Source: Planctomycetota bacterium (GTDB lineage: Bacteria; Planctomycetota; UBA1135; GCA-002748355). Taken from it: a stretch of 64,000 bases of DNA. Shown here in pieces: positions 19,163-28,149 of the stretch. Made by a program: the position numbers and the translations under genes. Location: NCBI GenBank assembly GCA_002748355.1, contig PDSF01000008.1, forward strand, positions 1 to 64,000. Reading direction: 5' to 3'. Numbering within the stretch: position 1 is the stretch's first letter; every line of letters starts with the position of its first letter. Under the pieces are notes generated by a model that had not been told where the DNA came from, did not search any database, and worked only from the letters and a program-made list of their open reading frames with translations.

Positions 19163-19189
19163 CTTACCTAGGGCTCTCTTACCTAGGGC
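19163..19189. repeat. 15-bp period direct repeat in the spacer before the GT4 genes
   Basis: CTTACCTAGGGC occurs at 19163-19174 and 19178-19189, so the period is 15 bases. The rest of the 267-base spacer (19044-19310) shows no gene; it should contain the promoter of the glycosyltransferase operon. Confidence 0.85.
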
Positions 19190-19310
19190 AGGGCTTCTTG
19201 CCGACAAAGCTTAGGAAGGAGGGGGCTAGGGCCTATGGACTGCGAGGCTGTCGTTTGCGGTTCTGCTTCCTGCCGTTTGCGCAAGACGTAGTCTCCGCGG
19301 AGATTCGCTG

Positions 19311-21203
19311 ATGAAGATCCTGCATGTGGTGCACGGTTATCCACCAGAGTTCTATGGCGGTACCGAGCTCTACGTGCAGCGGCTCACGCAGGTCCAGCAG
19401 CAGCTTGGCTATGAGCCGGTGGTCCTGACCGGCACGGCCAGCCCAGGGGAGCCGGGGATTGAGAGCTTCGAGCTGTCCGGAATCCCGGTGCACCGGCTAC
19501 GGCGGAACGACCTCTTCCATGACCGCTGGGATCGTGGGGCCTCGGGACAAGCCGGAGCGTTCTTCGACGAGTTCCTCTCGTCGCTGCGCCCCGATGTCGT
19601 GCACTTGCACCACTGGATTCGGCTGTCGCGCGACCTCGTGCGGCGAAGCCGAGCCATGGGCGTTCCGGTGGTCGTGACCTGCCACGATCTCCATGCGTCT
19701 TGCCCGCGTATCTTCCGGGTGAGTGCCGAGGCGGCCTTCTGCGAGCGCGAGTTGAGCGTGGAGAACTGCCGCGACTGTGTGCCGCGTCCCGAGTGGATGG
19801 GGCAGGAGCTGGTCGAGCGGCAGGTCGACTGGTTCCGCCGCGATTTCGCGGAGGAACTGAGCTATGCCCAGGCTCTCATGGTGCCCAGCCGGGCTCTCGC
19901 CGTGGCCCTGACGCGTTTTGCCGCTGTGCCGCCGGGGCGCTTCGAGCTGCTGCAGCACGCGACCCTGGTCGACTGGCCCACTCCCCAGCTGCAGCCGCCA
20001 TGGACGCCCAATCGTGGGCGGCCGCTGCGTCTCGCACACTGGGGGCATTTGCAGCCGAGCAAGGGGGTGCACCGGATTCTGGAAGCGTTGCCCGAGCTCG
20101 GCGACCAGGTTGAACTCGAACTCTGGGGCAAGGCGGTCGATCCCGAGTTTGAGGAGCGGCTGCAGCAACTCTGTGCGGGGCTGCCGGTGCGGCGCCGGGT
20201 CGACTTTGATCAGAGCGATCTCCCAGAGCTCGCTGCAGATGTCGCGATCTTCGCTTCGGTGGCCTACGAGTCGTACTCCTTCGTTGTCGATGAGGCCTTC
20301 GCACTGGGGCTGCCGCTTCTGGTCAGTGACCGTGGTGCCCTGCCCGAGCGCTGCGGCGATGCCGGCTTGGTCTTCGCGCCGGACGATGCTGCTAGCCTCG
20401 CCGCCTGCATCCGCCGCATCCTTCGCGGCGATTGCGCTTTGGCTGATCTGCGAGCAGCGATTCCGCCGCCTCGCTCGATCCATGAGCATGCGCGCGTTCT
20501 CAAGGCGGTGTACGAGCGGGTGCGGGACGATACCGATCCGGTGCCGACGTCAGCTCGTCTACCCGAGGAGGGGCGAGTGCTGCGGGCGACCGAAAGCCTG
20601 CTCCGTCAGGAGCATGGCGAACGCGAAGCTCTGGGCCACGAACTCAAGAACCTACGGCTGGCCTTCTCGGAGCTGGAATCCAGCGCGTTGGAGGGAAAGG
20701 CGCAGATCGAAGCTTTGCGCCAAGAGATCGAGGCCTACCGCCAGCGCAAGGTCGAGCTCGAAGCGGACCTGGAGCAACGCTGCGCTCGCATGGGGGAGAT
20801 GGAACAGGATCTTGCCGAGCATCGCCGGCAGCTTGAGCGGGTCCGGGGCGAGTACGAGCAGGTGGAGACTTGGCTACGAGAGTCGAAGGAAGCCGAAGCG
20901 GGGCTCCAGCGCTGGGGCGAGAGCTTGATCGAGGAGAATGCCGAGGCCAGCAGGGTCGTTGCGGAACTTCGCGACATGGCCCGGGGGCAGGGAGCCGAGA
21001 TCCAATCGATCAAGGATGAGTTGGAGGGGCTAAGAGCGGAGCACAGATGCACTTTGGAAGAAAAGGCCGAAGCCGAGAGAAAACTGGAAGCTTCTCTTGT
21101 GGAGCAGAAGCGGCTGCGGGCGGAGAATCGCTTCGCTCTGCCCCTCGTCCTGATCGCCCGTCTTTGGTTTCGTCTCTGTGCCTGGGTTCGTAAGCGCCTG
21201 TGA
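19311..21203 (+). CDS. Family 4 glycosyltransferase with long C-terminal coiled coil
   Basis: The 630-residue protein has a GT-B fold in residues 1-410: MKILHVVHGYPPEFYGGTEL with the acceptor-side glycine loop, VVVTCHDLHASCP, and the donor-side block HWGHLQPSKGVHRILEA followed by SYSFVVDEAFALGLPLLVS, which contains the conserved E-x7-E-like motif. Residues about 425-605 are almost all charged heptads (for example QEIEAYRQRKVELEADLEQR), a long coiled coil. The C-terminus PLVLIARLWFRLCAWVRKRL is a hydrophobic/basic membrane-binding helix. The tail is unusual and suggests scaffolding of the other transferases at the membrane. Its stop overlaps the GTG start of the next gene (GTGA), and the start follows a GGAG eight bases upstream. 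Confidence 0.9.
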   Translation: MKILHVVHGYPPEFYGGTELYVQRLTQVQQQLGYEPVVLTGTASPGEPGIESFELSGIPVHRLRRNDLFHDRWDRGASGQAGAFFDEFLSSLRPDVVHLHHWIRLSRDLVRRSRAMGVPVVVTCHDLHASCPRIFRVSAEAAFCERELSVENCRDCVPRPEWMGQELVERQVDWFRRDFAEELSYAQALMVPSRALAVALTRFAAVPPGRFELLQHATLVDWPTPQLQPPWTPNRGRPLRLAHWGHLQPSKGVHRILEALPELGDQVELELWGKAVDPEFEERLQQLCAGLPVRRRVDFDQSDLPELAADVAIFASVAYESYSFVVDEAFALGLPLLVSDRGALPERCGDAGLVFAPDDAASLAACIRRILRGDCALADLRAAIPPPRSIHEHARVLKAVYERVRDDTDPVPTSARLPEEGRVLRATESLLRQEHGEREALGHELKNLRLAFSELESSALEGKAQIEALRQEIEAYRQRKVELEADLEQRCARMGEMEQDLAEHRRQLERVRGEYEQVETWLRESKEAEAGLQRWGESLIEENAEASRVVAELRDMARGQGAEIQSIKDELEGLRAEHRCTLEEKAEAERKLEASLVEQKRLRAENRFALPLVLIARLWFRLCAWVRKRL

Positions 21204-22618
21204 ACATCCTCTTCGTCGTGCATCAGTTCCTGCCGCGGCATGCTGCAGGGACGGAGATCTACACCTACCACCTGATGAAGGAGCTGCAGCGGCGTGGACA
21301 CCAGGTCACGTTGCTAACGACGGAGTTCTACTCAGATCGCCCTCAATACGAGCTGGAGCGTAAGGAATTCGAGGGGATCCCGATCTGGGAGGCCGTGCAC
21401 AACCACTACTTCCCGTCCTTCGAGCACAGCTACTCGGATCCGGCGATGGAGGGGATTTTTCAGCGGGTCTTGGACGAGGTGCGGCCCGAGCTGGTGCACT
21501 TCCAGCACCTGCACCTGCACTCGTCGGGCTACATCGACATGGCCAAGGATCGCCAGCTACCGATCGTCTACACCCTGCATGAGTACATCCTGATGTGCCT
21601 GCGGGGTGGCCAGTTGCTCCGTCCCGACTTCGAACTCTGCGAAGGCCCCGACCCAGTGAAGTGCGCCGACTGCGCGACGATCTTGCCGGAACCGGGGCTG
21701 CCACCGGTGCCGCCGCCGACGCCGCGCCAGCTTCAGCGCGGCTCTTGGATGCCTGGGCCGATTCGGCGCACGGTGGGGCGGATCAAGGATGCCTTGGGGC
21801 TCGGCTCGCGCCGGGCAGCGGTCGAAGTTCATGCCGAAGCTGGTGTCGAAGCTCCGGCCACGAAGCGCGGCTACGAAGAGGCCGTGCGCACCAGGCTCGC
21901 CTTCTTGAAGGAGCGCATGGCCAAGGTCGACCTCTTCGTGAGTCCTTCCGAGTTTTTGCGCGAACGCTTCATTGCCAATGAGATGATCGATCCCGAGAGG
22001 ATTCTCTTCTCGGACAATGGCTTCTTCGTCGAGCCCTTTGCCGGCTACGAGCGGCCAGTCCATAGCAAGGATCAGCTGCGCGTGGGCTACATCGGGACTG
22101 TGGCCGAGTACAAGGGCGTGCACCTGATCGTCGAGGCGATGCAACAGATCGATGACCCGGGGATCAGCTGCGAGATCTGGGGGGATCTGGCCACCTTTCC
22201 CGAGTATGAAAGCAAGCTGCTCGCGATGCCGCGGCCGGCCGGGCTTGAGTTCAAGGGACGCTTCGACAATGGGCGCATCGCCGATGTCCTAGGGCGCCTC
22301 GATGCCTTGATCGTGCCGAGCCTTTGGTTCGAGAACTCGCCCCTGACCATTCACGAGGCCTATCTCGCTGGGATTCCGGTGCTGACTGCGGATCGCGGCG
22401 GTATGGCCGAGTTGGTCGAAGATGGAGTGACAGGTCTGCACTTTGCGATGGGGAGTAGTGAGGATCTGCGGCGGCAGATCCTGCGCCTGCGCCAGGAGGA
22501 GGGGCTCCTGGAGCGCTTGCGGCAGAAGTTCCCGCAGATCAAGACCATCGCCGAGGACACCGATCTGGTTGAGGCTCGCTACCGAGCCTTGCTCGCCGGC
22601 AAACGCCCGGTGGCCTGA
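21200..22618 (+). CDS. Family 4 glycosyltransferase
   Basis: The 472-residue GT-B enzyme starts with GTG at 21200, overlapping the previous stop. N-terminal motif NILFVVHQFLPRHAAGTEIY marks the acceptor domain, with LPIVYTLHEYILMC further on. The donor domain shows LRVGYIGTVAEYKGVHLIVE and FENSPLTIHEAYLAGIPVLT, where the Glu of HEAYLAG is the family's nucleotide-sugar ligand. An insertion of about 60 residues (around 165-225, Pro/Arg-rich) between the domains is longer than usual and includes two Cys pairs near CEGPDPVKCADC. It is the second of three adjacent GT4 genes that probably build one glycan. Confidence 0.9.
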   Translation: MNILFVVHQFLPRHAAGTEIYTYHLMKELQRRGHQVTLLTTEFYSDRPQYELERKEFEGIPIWEAVHNHYFPSFEHSYSDPAMEGIFQRVLDEVRPELVHFQHLHLHSSGYIDMAKDRQLPIVYTLHEYILMCLRGGQLLRPDFELCEGPDPVKCADCATILPEPGLPPVPPPTPRQLQRGSWMPGPIRRTVGRIKDALGLGSRRAAVEVHAEAGVEAPATKRGYEEAVRTRLAFLKERMAKVDLFVSPSEFLRERFIANEMIDPERILFSDNGFFVEPFAGYERPVHSKDQLRVGYIGTVAEYKGVHLIVEAMQQIDDPGISCEIWGDLATFPEYESKLLAMPRPAGLEFKGRFDNGRIADVLGRLDALIVPSLWFENSPLTIHEAYLAGIPVLTADRGGMAELVEDGVTGLHFAMGSSEDLRRQILRLRQEEGLLERLRQKFPQIKTIAEDTDLVEARYRALLAGKRPVA

Positions 22619-22629
22619 ACGGAGAGCCT

Positions 22630-23940
22630 ATGAGGATCCTCCATGTGATCAGTGGCTACCTGCCGCAAGACAGTGGCGGGACCCAGTTGCACCTGCGTGA
22701 CTTGGCCCATGCTCTTGGGCGTCTGGGCCATGAGTCGCAGGTCTTCACTCGTTTGGCTGGGGACGAGTTCGAGCACTTGGAGCTTTCTCACTCGGAGTGG
22801 GAGGGGGTGGCGGTCACTCGCATGACCAACAACTTCGCCGACGTCAGCGACTTCACCATGCTCTTTGCACACGAGGGCATCGACGCGCGTTTCCGTGAAT
22901 GTCTCGAGGCGGTCCAGCCGGAGCTGGTGCACTTCCATCACGTCACCTGCGTTGCGACCTCGATGATCTCGGTGGCCAAGGAGCGTGGGCTGCCGGTGGT
23001 GATGACCCTGCACGACTACTGGACCCAGTGTCCTAGGGGCCAGCGCATCCACCCCGATACCCTGGAAGTCTGCGAGAGCCTCGATCGGCGCCGCTGCGCC
23101 AGCTGCCTGCATCAGATGTGGCCCCATCTCCTCCCCGACGATGGGCAGCAAGGTTTTTGGGCGCGGCTCTTTGGGCAGAGCACGGCCTCCCTGCGCAAGC
23201 TGGCCTGGTGGGAGGAGTATATGCGTGCCGAGCTGAGCCGCTGCGAGGCCTTGATTGCTCCGTCGCGCTTTCACCGCGAGCGCTTTGTCGAGTGGGGCTT
23301 GCCGGCCGATCGCTGCGTGGCGCTGCCGCACGGCTTGCCCAAGGCCGAGCTACTGGCTGAGCCACGCGGCGAGGCGCCGATCCGCAAGATCGGCTTCATC
23401 GGCTCGGTGATCCCTAGCAAGGGGGTGCACGTGCTGGCGGAGGCCTTTGGCCGTCTCGACCGCCCGGATCTCTCGCTGGAGATCCACGGCGAGATCTTGG
23501 ATTTTCACGGCGATGACAGCTACCGCCAGGAGCTTGAGCGTCTGGCGGATGGGAAGCCGATGCATCTGCACGGCCGCTACGAGAACCGGAAGCTGCCTGA
23601 GGTCCTCGCGGGACTTGACTGTCTGGTGATCCCGAGCCTTTGGTGGGAGAGCTTTTGTCTGACGGCTCGCGAAGGGGCGATCGCTGGCTTGCCGGTGGTG
23701 GCGAGCTGCATCGGTGGCATTACTGATGCGGTTACCGAAGGCATTGCCCTTGGTTTTGAGCCGGGGGACGTAGCGGGCCTGGTCGCGGTGCTGACCCGGC
23801 TTCTGGATGAGCCCGAGCTGCGCGATCGAATGAGCCGGCAGGGGGCTCGGGTTCGCGAACTCGACGACGCGGCGGCCCGGACTGCAGATATCTACGACCG
23901 GGCTGGCCGGGGCCAGGGCCCCGGAGCCGAGCTGCTCTAG
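22630..23940 (+). CDS. Family 4 glycosyltransferase
   Basis: The 436-residue GT-B enzyme starts MRILHVISGYLPQDSGGTQ and is close in layout to its upstream neighbour. It contains LPVVMTLHDYWTQCPRGQRI, the donor-side block IGFIGSVIPSKGVHVLAEAF and WWESFCLTAREGAIAGLPVV with the conserved Glu. A Cys-containing insertion (CESLDRRRCASC) matches the position of the one in the neighbour, so the two are probably paralogues from a local duplication. Eleven bases separate it from the upstream gene and a good GGAGAG site precedes the ATG. Confidence 0.9.
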   Translation: MRILHVISGYLPQDSGGTQLHLRDLAHALGRLGHESQVFTRLAGDEFEHLELSHSEWEGVAVTRMTNNFADVSDFTMLFAHEGIDARFRECLEAVQPELVHFHHVTCVATSMISVAKERGLPVVMTLHDYWTQCPRGQRIHPDTLEVCESLDRRRCASCLHQMWPHLLPDDGQQGFWARLFGQSTASLRKLAWWEEYMRAELSRCEALIAPSRFHRERFVEWGLPADRCVALPHGLPKAELLAEPRGEAPIRKIGFIGSVIPSKGVHVLAEAFGRLDRPDLSLEIHGEILDFHGDDSYRQELERLADGKPMHLHGRYENRKLPEVLAGLDCLVIPSLWWESFCLTAREGAIAGLPVVASCIGGITDAVTEGIALGFEPGDVAGLVAVLTRLLDEPELRDRMSRQGARVRELDDAAARTADIYDRAGRGQGPGAELL

Positions 23941-24040
23941 GGCGGACGCTAGGTCGGCCGATCCATCGCAGCGAATCTCGGGCAAGGAGAGCCAAGGAAA
24001 GCCTGTCCTGTAGGTGGGGCTCCCGCGTAAGCTCCCAGAC

Positions 24041-24556
24041 GTGCAAGGGCCAGTCCGCAAAATCCTGCTTCCGATCGATGTCAGCAGCGACGTCGATCAG
24101 ACTGTCGAATATGCGACGCAAGTGGCGGCGCAGCTTGGTGCCCAGCTGCTCTTCTTCTCGGTGCTCGATAGCTCCACAGCGCTGAAGATGATCGAGCGCC
24201 ACAGCAGCGTCAAACACGCTGCGGCCCAGGCCGATGTGGTCGAGGGCGAGGAGCACGAGAATGAGGGCTTCCGGATCAAGCTCCTGCAGGAGGCCCGGCG
24301 CACCCTGCAGAACCTCGTCGACCGCGCCGCCGATCAGGACGTGGATGTCCTCGGGCATGCGGTGATCTCAGAGGATGCGAAGAACGAGATCCTGCGCGAG
24401 GCGCGGGAGAGAAAGGCGGACCTGATCCTCCTTGGTATCGAAGAGGCGCCGACGCTGTGGAAGCTGTTCTTCTCGGACACCCACGATCGCTTGCTACAGG
24501 ATGCGCCCTGCCCGGTTCTGACGATCCGGCACCTGCCGTGGCATCGCCGTCGTTGA
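24041..24556 (+). CDS. Universal stress protein
   Basis: The single UspA domain covers about 171 residues from the GTG at 24041 (VQGPVRKILLPIDVSS), the first strand of the fold; a GTG at 24014 would add nine residues without domain support. It ends with LILLGIEEAPTLWKLFFSDTHDRLLQDAPCPVLTI, written here in two parts: LILLGIEEAPTLW is the nucleotide-side strand and LLQDAPCPVLTIR the last strand. The strict G-2x-G-9x-G(S/T) ATP motif is replaced by GIEEAPTLWKLFFS, so ATP binding is doubtful. The 3' end overlaps the start of the lipoprotein gene by 19 bases. Confidence 0.82.
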   Translation: MQGPVRKILLPIDVSSDVDQTVEYATQVAAQLGAQLLFFSVLDSSTALKMIERHSSVKHAAAQADVVEGEEHENEGFRIKLLQEARRTLQNLVDRAADQDVDVLGHAVISEDAKNEILREARERKADLILLGIEEAPTLWKLFFSDTHDRLLQDAPCPVLTIRHLPWHRRR

Positions 24557-25419
24557 GTTGCTGCTGCGCTCCTGTCTTGGCGCTGGGAGCTTTGCTCCTT
24601 TCGGCCTGCAGCACGGCCTTGCCGAGCTACCGGCATCTTGAGCCGGTCACCGGCACCCGGCTGGCGGTTTTTGCCCAGCCCAACTTTGGCAGCGCCTTCC
24701 TGCGCCTATCGGGGGAGCATAGCCCGGGTGAGTTCACCGAGAGCTACGGCGAAGTGAGCTTTGCGCTGATCGAGGGCAGTAGCTTGGTCTGCGAGTTTCC
24801 TCTCGTGCGCTGGGACGACAGTGCGGGCCTGGATGGAACGGCTGACAAGGACTGGAAGCGCTCGGCCAGCGGCGACCATGTCTACTCTTGGCGGCAGAGC
24901 CTGCTGGCTAGCGGCGCCCAGCCCGGGACCTCCTCGTTCTTGCCGGCGATCGCTAGTGAGTTCGCCTTTGTCGACGATCATGGTGGGCAGCGGCCGGCCC
25001 GGATCCAGGGCCTAGTCGAGAACGAAGAGGGCTTCTTTGGGCGTATCGCTGCCGAGTGGCCGATGGGCGGCTTCGGCGGTTACGAGGCGACGCTAAGCCT
25101 CAACGCCGGCGCCGCGCTGTTGGGCCGGGCGGGGCGCCCTGGCCAGGGTGTCCGCTATCTCTGGGGGCTCGCCTTTACCCATGCGCTCTGGCAGCCGGGG
25201 ATCCAGTTCTCCACCGAGCCGCTCAAGTTGTCGATCGAGAGTTTTTGGCTGGAGGATCCCATCGACGATCGACGGTTCGGGGACCTGGGCCTGGCCTTGG
25301 AGTTGCCGGTGGGGGCGGCGGCCTTCAGCTTTGGTCTGCGCCTTGGCTTGACCGAGGAGACCGAGGATCTCGTCATTTTCGTCGACTTCGCCAGTCAGCT
25401 TTTCGACGCTCTGCTCTGA
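24538..25419 (+). CDS. Lipoprotein of unknown function
   Basis: The 293-residue protein probably starts at the GTG at 24538 (VASPSLSCCCAPVL), giving a short hydrophobic signal and the lipobox LLLSAC, with lipidation at the Cys in SACSTALPSY. The longer frame upstream lies inside the usp gene. The mature protein is beta-rich with repeated Phe/Leu strands (FSFGLRLGLTEETEDLVIFV, FGGYEATLSLNAGAALLG), suggesting an outer-membrane-associated beta-barrel or beta-sandwich. I do not recognise the family. The neighbouring stress protein and Lon-like protease suggest envelope stress as context, which is only an inference. Confidence 0.72.
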   Translation: MASPSLSCCCAPVLALGALLLSACSTALPSYRHLEPVTGTRLAVFAQPNFGSAFLRLSGEHSPGEFTESYGEVSFALIEGSSLVCEFPLVRWDDSAGLDGTADKDWKRSASGDHVYSWRQSLLASGAQPGTSSFLPAIASEFAFVDDHGGQRPARIQGLVENEEGFFGRIAAEWPMGGFGGYEATLSLNAGAALLGRAGRPGQGVRYLWGLAFTHALWQPGIQFSTEPLKLSIESFWLEDPIDDRRFGDLGLALELPVGAAAFSFGLRLGLTEETEDLVIFVDFASQLFDALL

Positions 25420-25465
25420 GCGCCTCGGCTGGCGAGCTGAGCCCTGACCAAGCCGGCAGCGAAGA

Positions 25466-25500
25466 GGGCGCTTGGGCGAAGCTGCGCTGGCAAAGCGCCC
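25466..25500. other. Inverted repeat in the 271-bp spacer before the Lon-like protease gene
   Basis: GGGCGCTT (25466-25473) can pair with AAGCGCCC (25493-25500). The spacer 25420-25690 contains no convincing gene. The element could be a 3' structure of the lipoprotein transcript or part of the leader of the protease mRNA. Confidence 0.35.
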
Positions 25501-25690
25501 CCTGCGACGCCGCTTCGCTGCCATGAGGCTCGACGAATGGCTCGCTTCGCCTGCGCTTTCTGCGGCCAGAGCAGGGCGGGATCCGTTGCCCTGTCGCTCG
25601 CCAGCCTTGGCAAGGCCCTTGCGAAGGCTCGCAAGTTCCGGGTTCTTCACAGAGCTTGGCGGCGTAGGCTGCTTGGCCAAGGAGCAAACC

Positions 25691-28108
25691 ATGTCGCCAA
25701 GTGCCCGTCGCCTGAACCATGATGATCTTCGTTGGACCTGCCCCAAGCTCGACTACGAGGGGCTCGATCCAGCGAGCGCGCCCTTCCTCGGCCAGGAGCG
25801 GGCCATCCGCTCCCTGCGCCTGGGTATGGATATCCACGCGCCTGGTTACCACATCTTTGTCAGCGGGCTGACCGGCACCGGTCGCGGCAGCATGGTGAAG
25901 CAGCTGCTGCAGGAGCTACAGACCGAGTGCCATGCCGTGCCCGATCGCTGCTTCGTGCACAACCCGAAGGATCCCTGGCGGCCGATGCTGCTCTGCTTCG
26001 AGTCGGGGAGTGGGCAGCGCTTCCAAGAAGAGATCGGCCAGTTTGGCCGCGATTTCCTGGGCGCTTTGCCGCGAACCCTGGCCTCGGCCGCTCTCAACTC
26101 GCGGCGGCAGGCCATTCGCGAAGCGCATCAGGCCAAGGCGGCGGCGGCGCAGAAGCAGCTGGTCGAGAGCTGCAAGCAGCGCGGGCACAGCCTGGTGACC
26201 TACGAAGAGAACGGCGAGCCTGACGTCTTCCCGGTTTTCGAGGAGGAGGCGGTGGCCCCCGAGCAGCTGAGCAACCTCGTGCGCGAGGGCAAGCTCAGCG
26301 AAAGCCAGGTGAGCGAGCTGGAAGCCGCGCGCGCAGAACTGCTCCAGCTCTTAGGCGAGACCCGCATGCAGCTGCAGGTGCTTGAGGCCGAGCAGACGCG
26401 GAGGATCCTCGAAATCGAACGCGAAGCGGCCGGGCGGCTGCTTGACCGCCTGCTCGCTGCCCTCCGCGAACACTGGAGCGGCGAGCGTGTGCAGGCTTGG
26501 TTCGATGACGTGCGCAGCTCGATACTCGACAAGCTGCCGCGGCTCCATGCCTTCGCTGTCAGCGAGCAAGCGGTCAAGCTCGCCGACAGCGGGGCGATTG
26601 GTGGTCTGGAGGTCAAGCTCTTGGCCCATGGCAGCTCGGCGCCCCTCGAGTTGGTCTACGAGCGGCGTAGCGCTCTCGAGGCCGCGCGCAGCTGGATGCG
26701 TGCCAGCTGCCCCATCATCTATGAGTCGAATCCCACGGCGGAGAACCTCTTCGGCACCGTGCTCGGCACCGGAGGGGAGCATGTTTCACTGGCTCAGATC
26801 CATCCCGGCTCGCTGCTGCGGGCAGAGGGCGGCTACCTCATCCTCAAGCTCGCCGATGTGCTGCGGCAGCCGACGGTCTGGGAGCAACTGAAGAGCACGC
26901 TCAAGTCGGGTCTGGTTGAAATCCGCGGTGTCGACCGTCTGGGCGAGCCGGTGTCACCGCTGCTTCCCGAGCCGGTGCCGATCGACGTCAAGGTGATCCT
27001 GATTGGCGAGCCGGGCTCCTATGACTACCTTGCCTACCAGGACAGTGAGTTCCTCAAGGTCTTCAAGGTGCACGCGGAGTTTGATACGACGCTGTCGCTG
27101 GACGACGACGGGCTTGAGCACTACGTGCGGCAGATCAAGCGGCTTGTGCAGAGCGAGAAGCTCTTGCTGCCTAGTGGCGAGGGGCTTGCTGCCATCGCCG
27201 AGCAGGGCCGACGCATGGCCGGCGCTGGGGATCGGCTCTCGGCGCGCTTTGGGCGGCTCAGCGATCTCTATCGCGAGGCGGCGCACCACGCTCTCGGACG
27301 CAAGAGCGAGCAGGTCGAGCGCGAGGATGTGCTCAAGGCCGAGCGCGAACGCCGGGGGCGCCACGCCCTCCCCGAAGAGCACTACCTGCGCAGCGTCGAG
27401 CGCGGCACCTATGTGTTGCAGCTCGAAGGCAGCGTCGTCGGGCAGATCAACGGCCTCTCTGTGCTGGACAAGGGGACCTTCGCCTACGGGCGCCCCAGCC
27501 GGGTTACGGTGCGGGTTGGCGTCGGCAGTTCTGGCATCGTCGATATCGAGCGTGAGGCCGACCTGAGCGGGTCCATCTACGACAAGGGCGTGCAGATCCT
27601 CTCCGGGCTTCTGCATGGGCTCTTTGCCAAGGACACGCCGCTGGCCCTGCACGCGACCATGTGCTTTGAGCAGAGCTATAGCGGTATCGATGGCGACTCC
27701 GCATCGGGGGCCGAACTCTTTGCTTTGATCTCTGCCCTCTCTGGGCTGCCCCTGGATCAGGGCATCGCGGTGACCGGCGCCATCGATCAGTTCGGTCGCA
27801 TCCAGGCCATCGGCGGTGTGAACGAGAAGATCGAGGGTTTCTTCGAGGTCTGTTCGCGGCGTGGCTTGACGGGAATGCAGGGGGTGCTGATCCCCGAGAG
27901 CAATGCCGGTGAGCTGATGCTCGATCCCCGCATTGTCGAGGCGGTGCGTGAGGAGCGCTTCGCGATCTATACGATGCGCGATTTCCGCGAGGGGCTAGAG
28001 ATGCTCACTGGCCATCCTGCGGGCTCAGCTCGGGAGGAGGGCAGCGTCCTTGGGCGCGCGGCGAAGCGGCTACGCCAGCTTGCCGGCCACGCCCAAAGCC
28101 AGAAGTGA
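25691..28108 (+). CDS. Lon-related ATP-dependent protease (LonB-like, AAA_32 type)
   Basis: The 805-residue protein starts MSPSARRLNHDDLRW at 25691 after an AAGGAG site; the longer frame adds 73 unrelated residues. Residues about 30-70 carry a degenerate Walker A (VSGLTGTGRGSMV), the central part is a long helical insertion (EVEQL-type heptads, about 150-330), and a second ATPase segment has PLLPEPVPIDVKVILIGEPG. The C-terminal Lon protease domain (about 600-790) contains the Ser of DGDSASGAELFALISALSG and the Lys of GGVNEKIEGFFEVC, the Ser-Lys dyad of Lon. This belongs to the soluble Lon-like group (COG1067), not classical LonA, because the Lon N-terminal domain is missing. Confidence 0.93.
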   Translation: MSPSARRLNHDDLRWTCPKLDYEGLDPASAPFLGQERAIRSLRLGMDIHAPGYHIFVSGLTGTGRGSMVKQLLQELQTECHAVPDRCFVHNPKDPWRPMLLCFESGSGQRFQEEIGQFGRDFLGALPRTLASAALNSRRQAIREAHQAKAAAAQKQLVESCKQRGHSLVTYEENGEPDVFPVFEEEAVAPEQLSNLVREGKLSESQVSELEAARAELLQLLGETRMQLQVLEAEQTRRILEIEREAAGRLLDRLLAALREHWSGERVQAWFDDVRSSILDKLPRLHAFAVSEQAVKLADSGAIGGLEVKLLAHGSSAPLELVYERRSALEAARSWMRASCPIIYESNPTAENLFGTVLGTGGEHVSLAQIHPGSLLRAEGGYLILKLADVLRQPTVWEQLKSTLKSGLVEIRGVDRLGEPVSPLLPEPVPIDVKVILIGEPGSYDYLAYQDSEFLKVFKVHAEFDTTLSLDDDGLEHYVRQIKRLVQSEKLLLPSGEGLAAIAEQGRRMAGAGDRLSARFGRLSDLYREAAHHALGRKSEQVEREDVLKAERERRGRHALPEEHYLRSVERGTYVLQLEGSVVGQINGLSVLDKGTFAYGRPSRVTVRVGVGSSGIVDIEREADLSGSIYDKGVQILSGLLHGLFAKDTPLALHATMCFEQSYSGIDGDSASGAELFALISALSGLPLDQGIAVTGAIDQFGRIQAIGGVNEKIEGFFEVCSRRGLTGMQGVLIPESNAGELMLDPRIVEAVREERFAIYTMRDFREGLEMLTGHPAGSAREEGSVLGRAAKRLRQLAGHAQSQK

Positions 28109-28113
28109 GTCTT

Positions 28114-28127
28114 CATCAGATCTGATG
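28114..28127. other. 14-bp perfect palindrome between convergent genes
   Basis: CATCAGATCTGATG lies six bases past the protease stop and before the stop of the convergent exported-protein gene at 28150. With no loop and no T-run it fits a protein-binding site better than a terminator. Confidence 0.4.
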
Positions 28128-28149
28128 GGAGAACGCGCTTCCGGTGATC

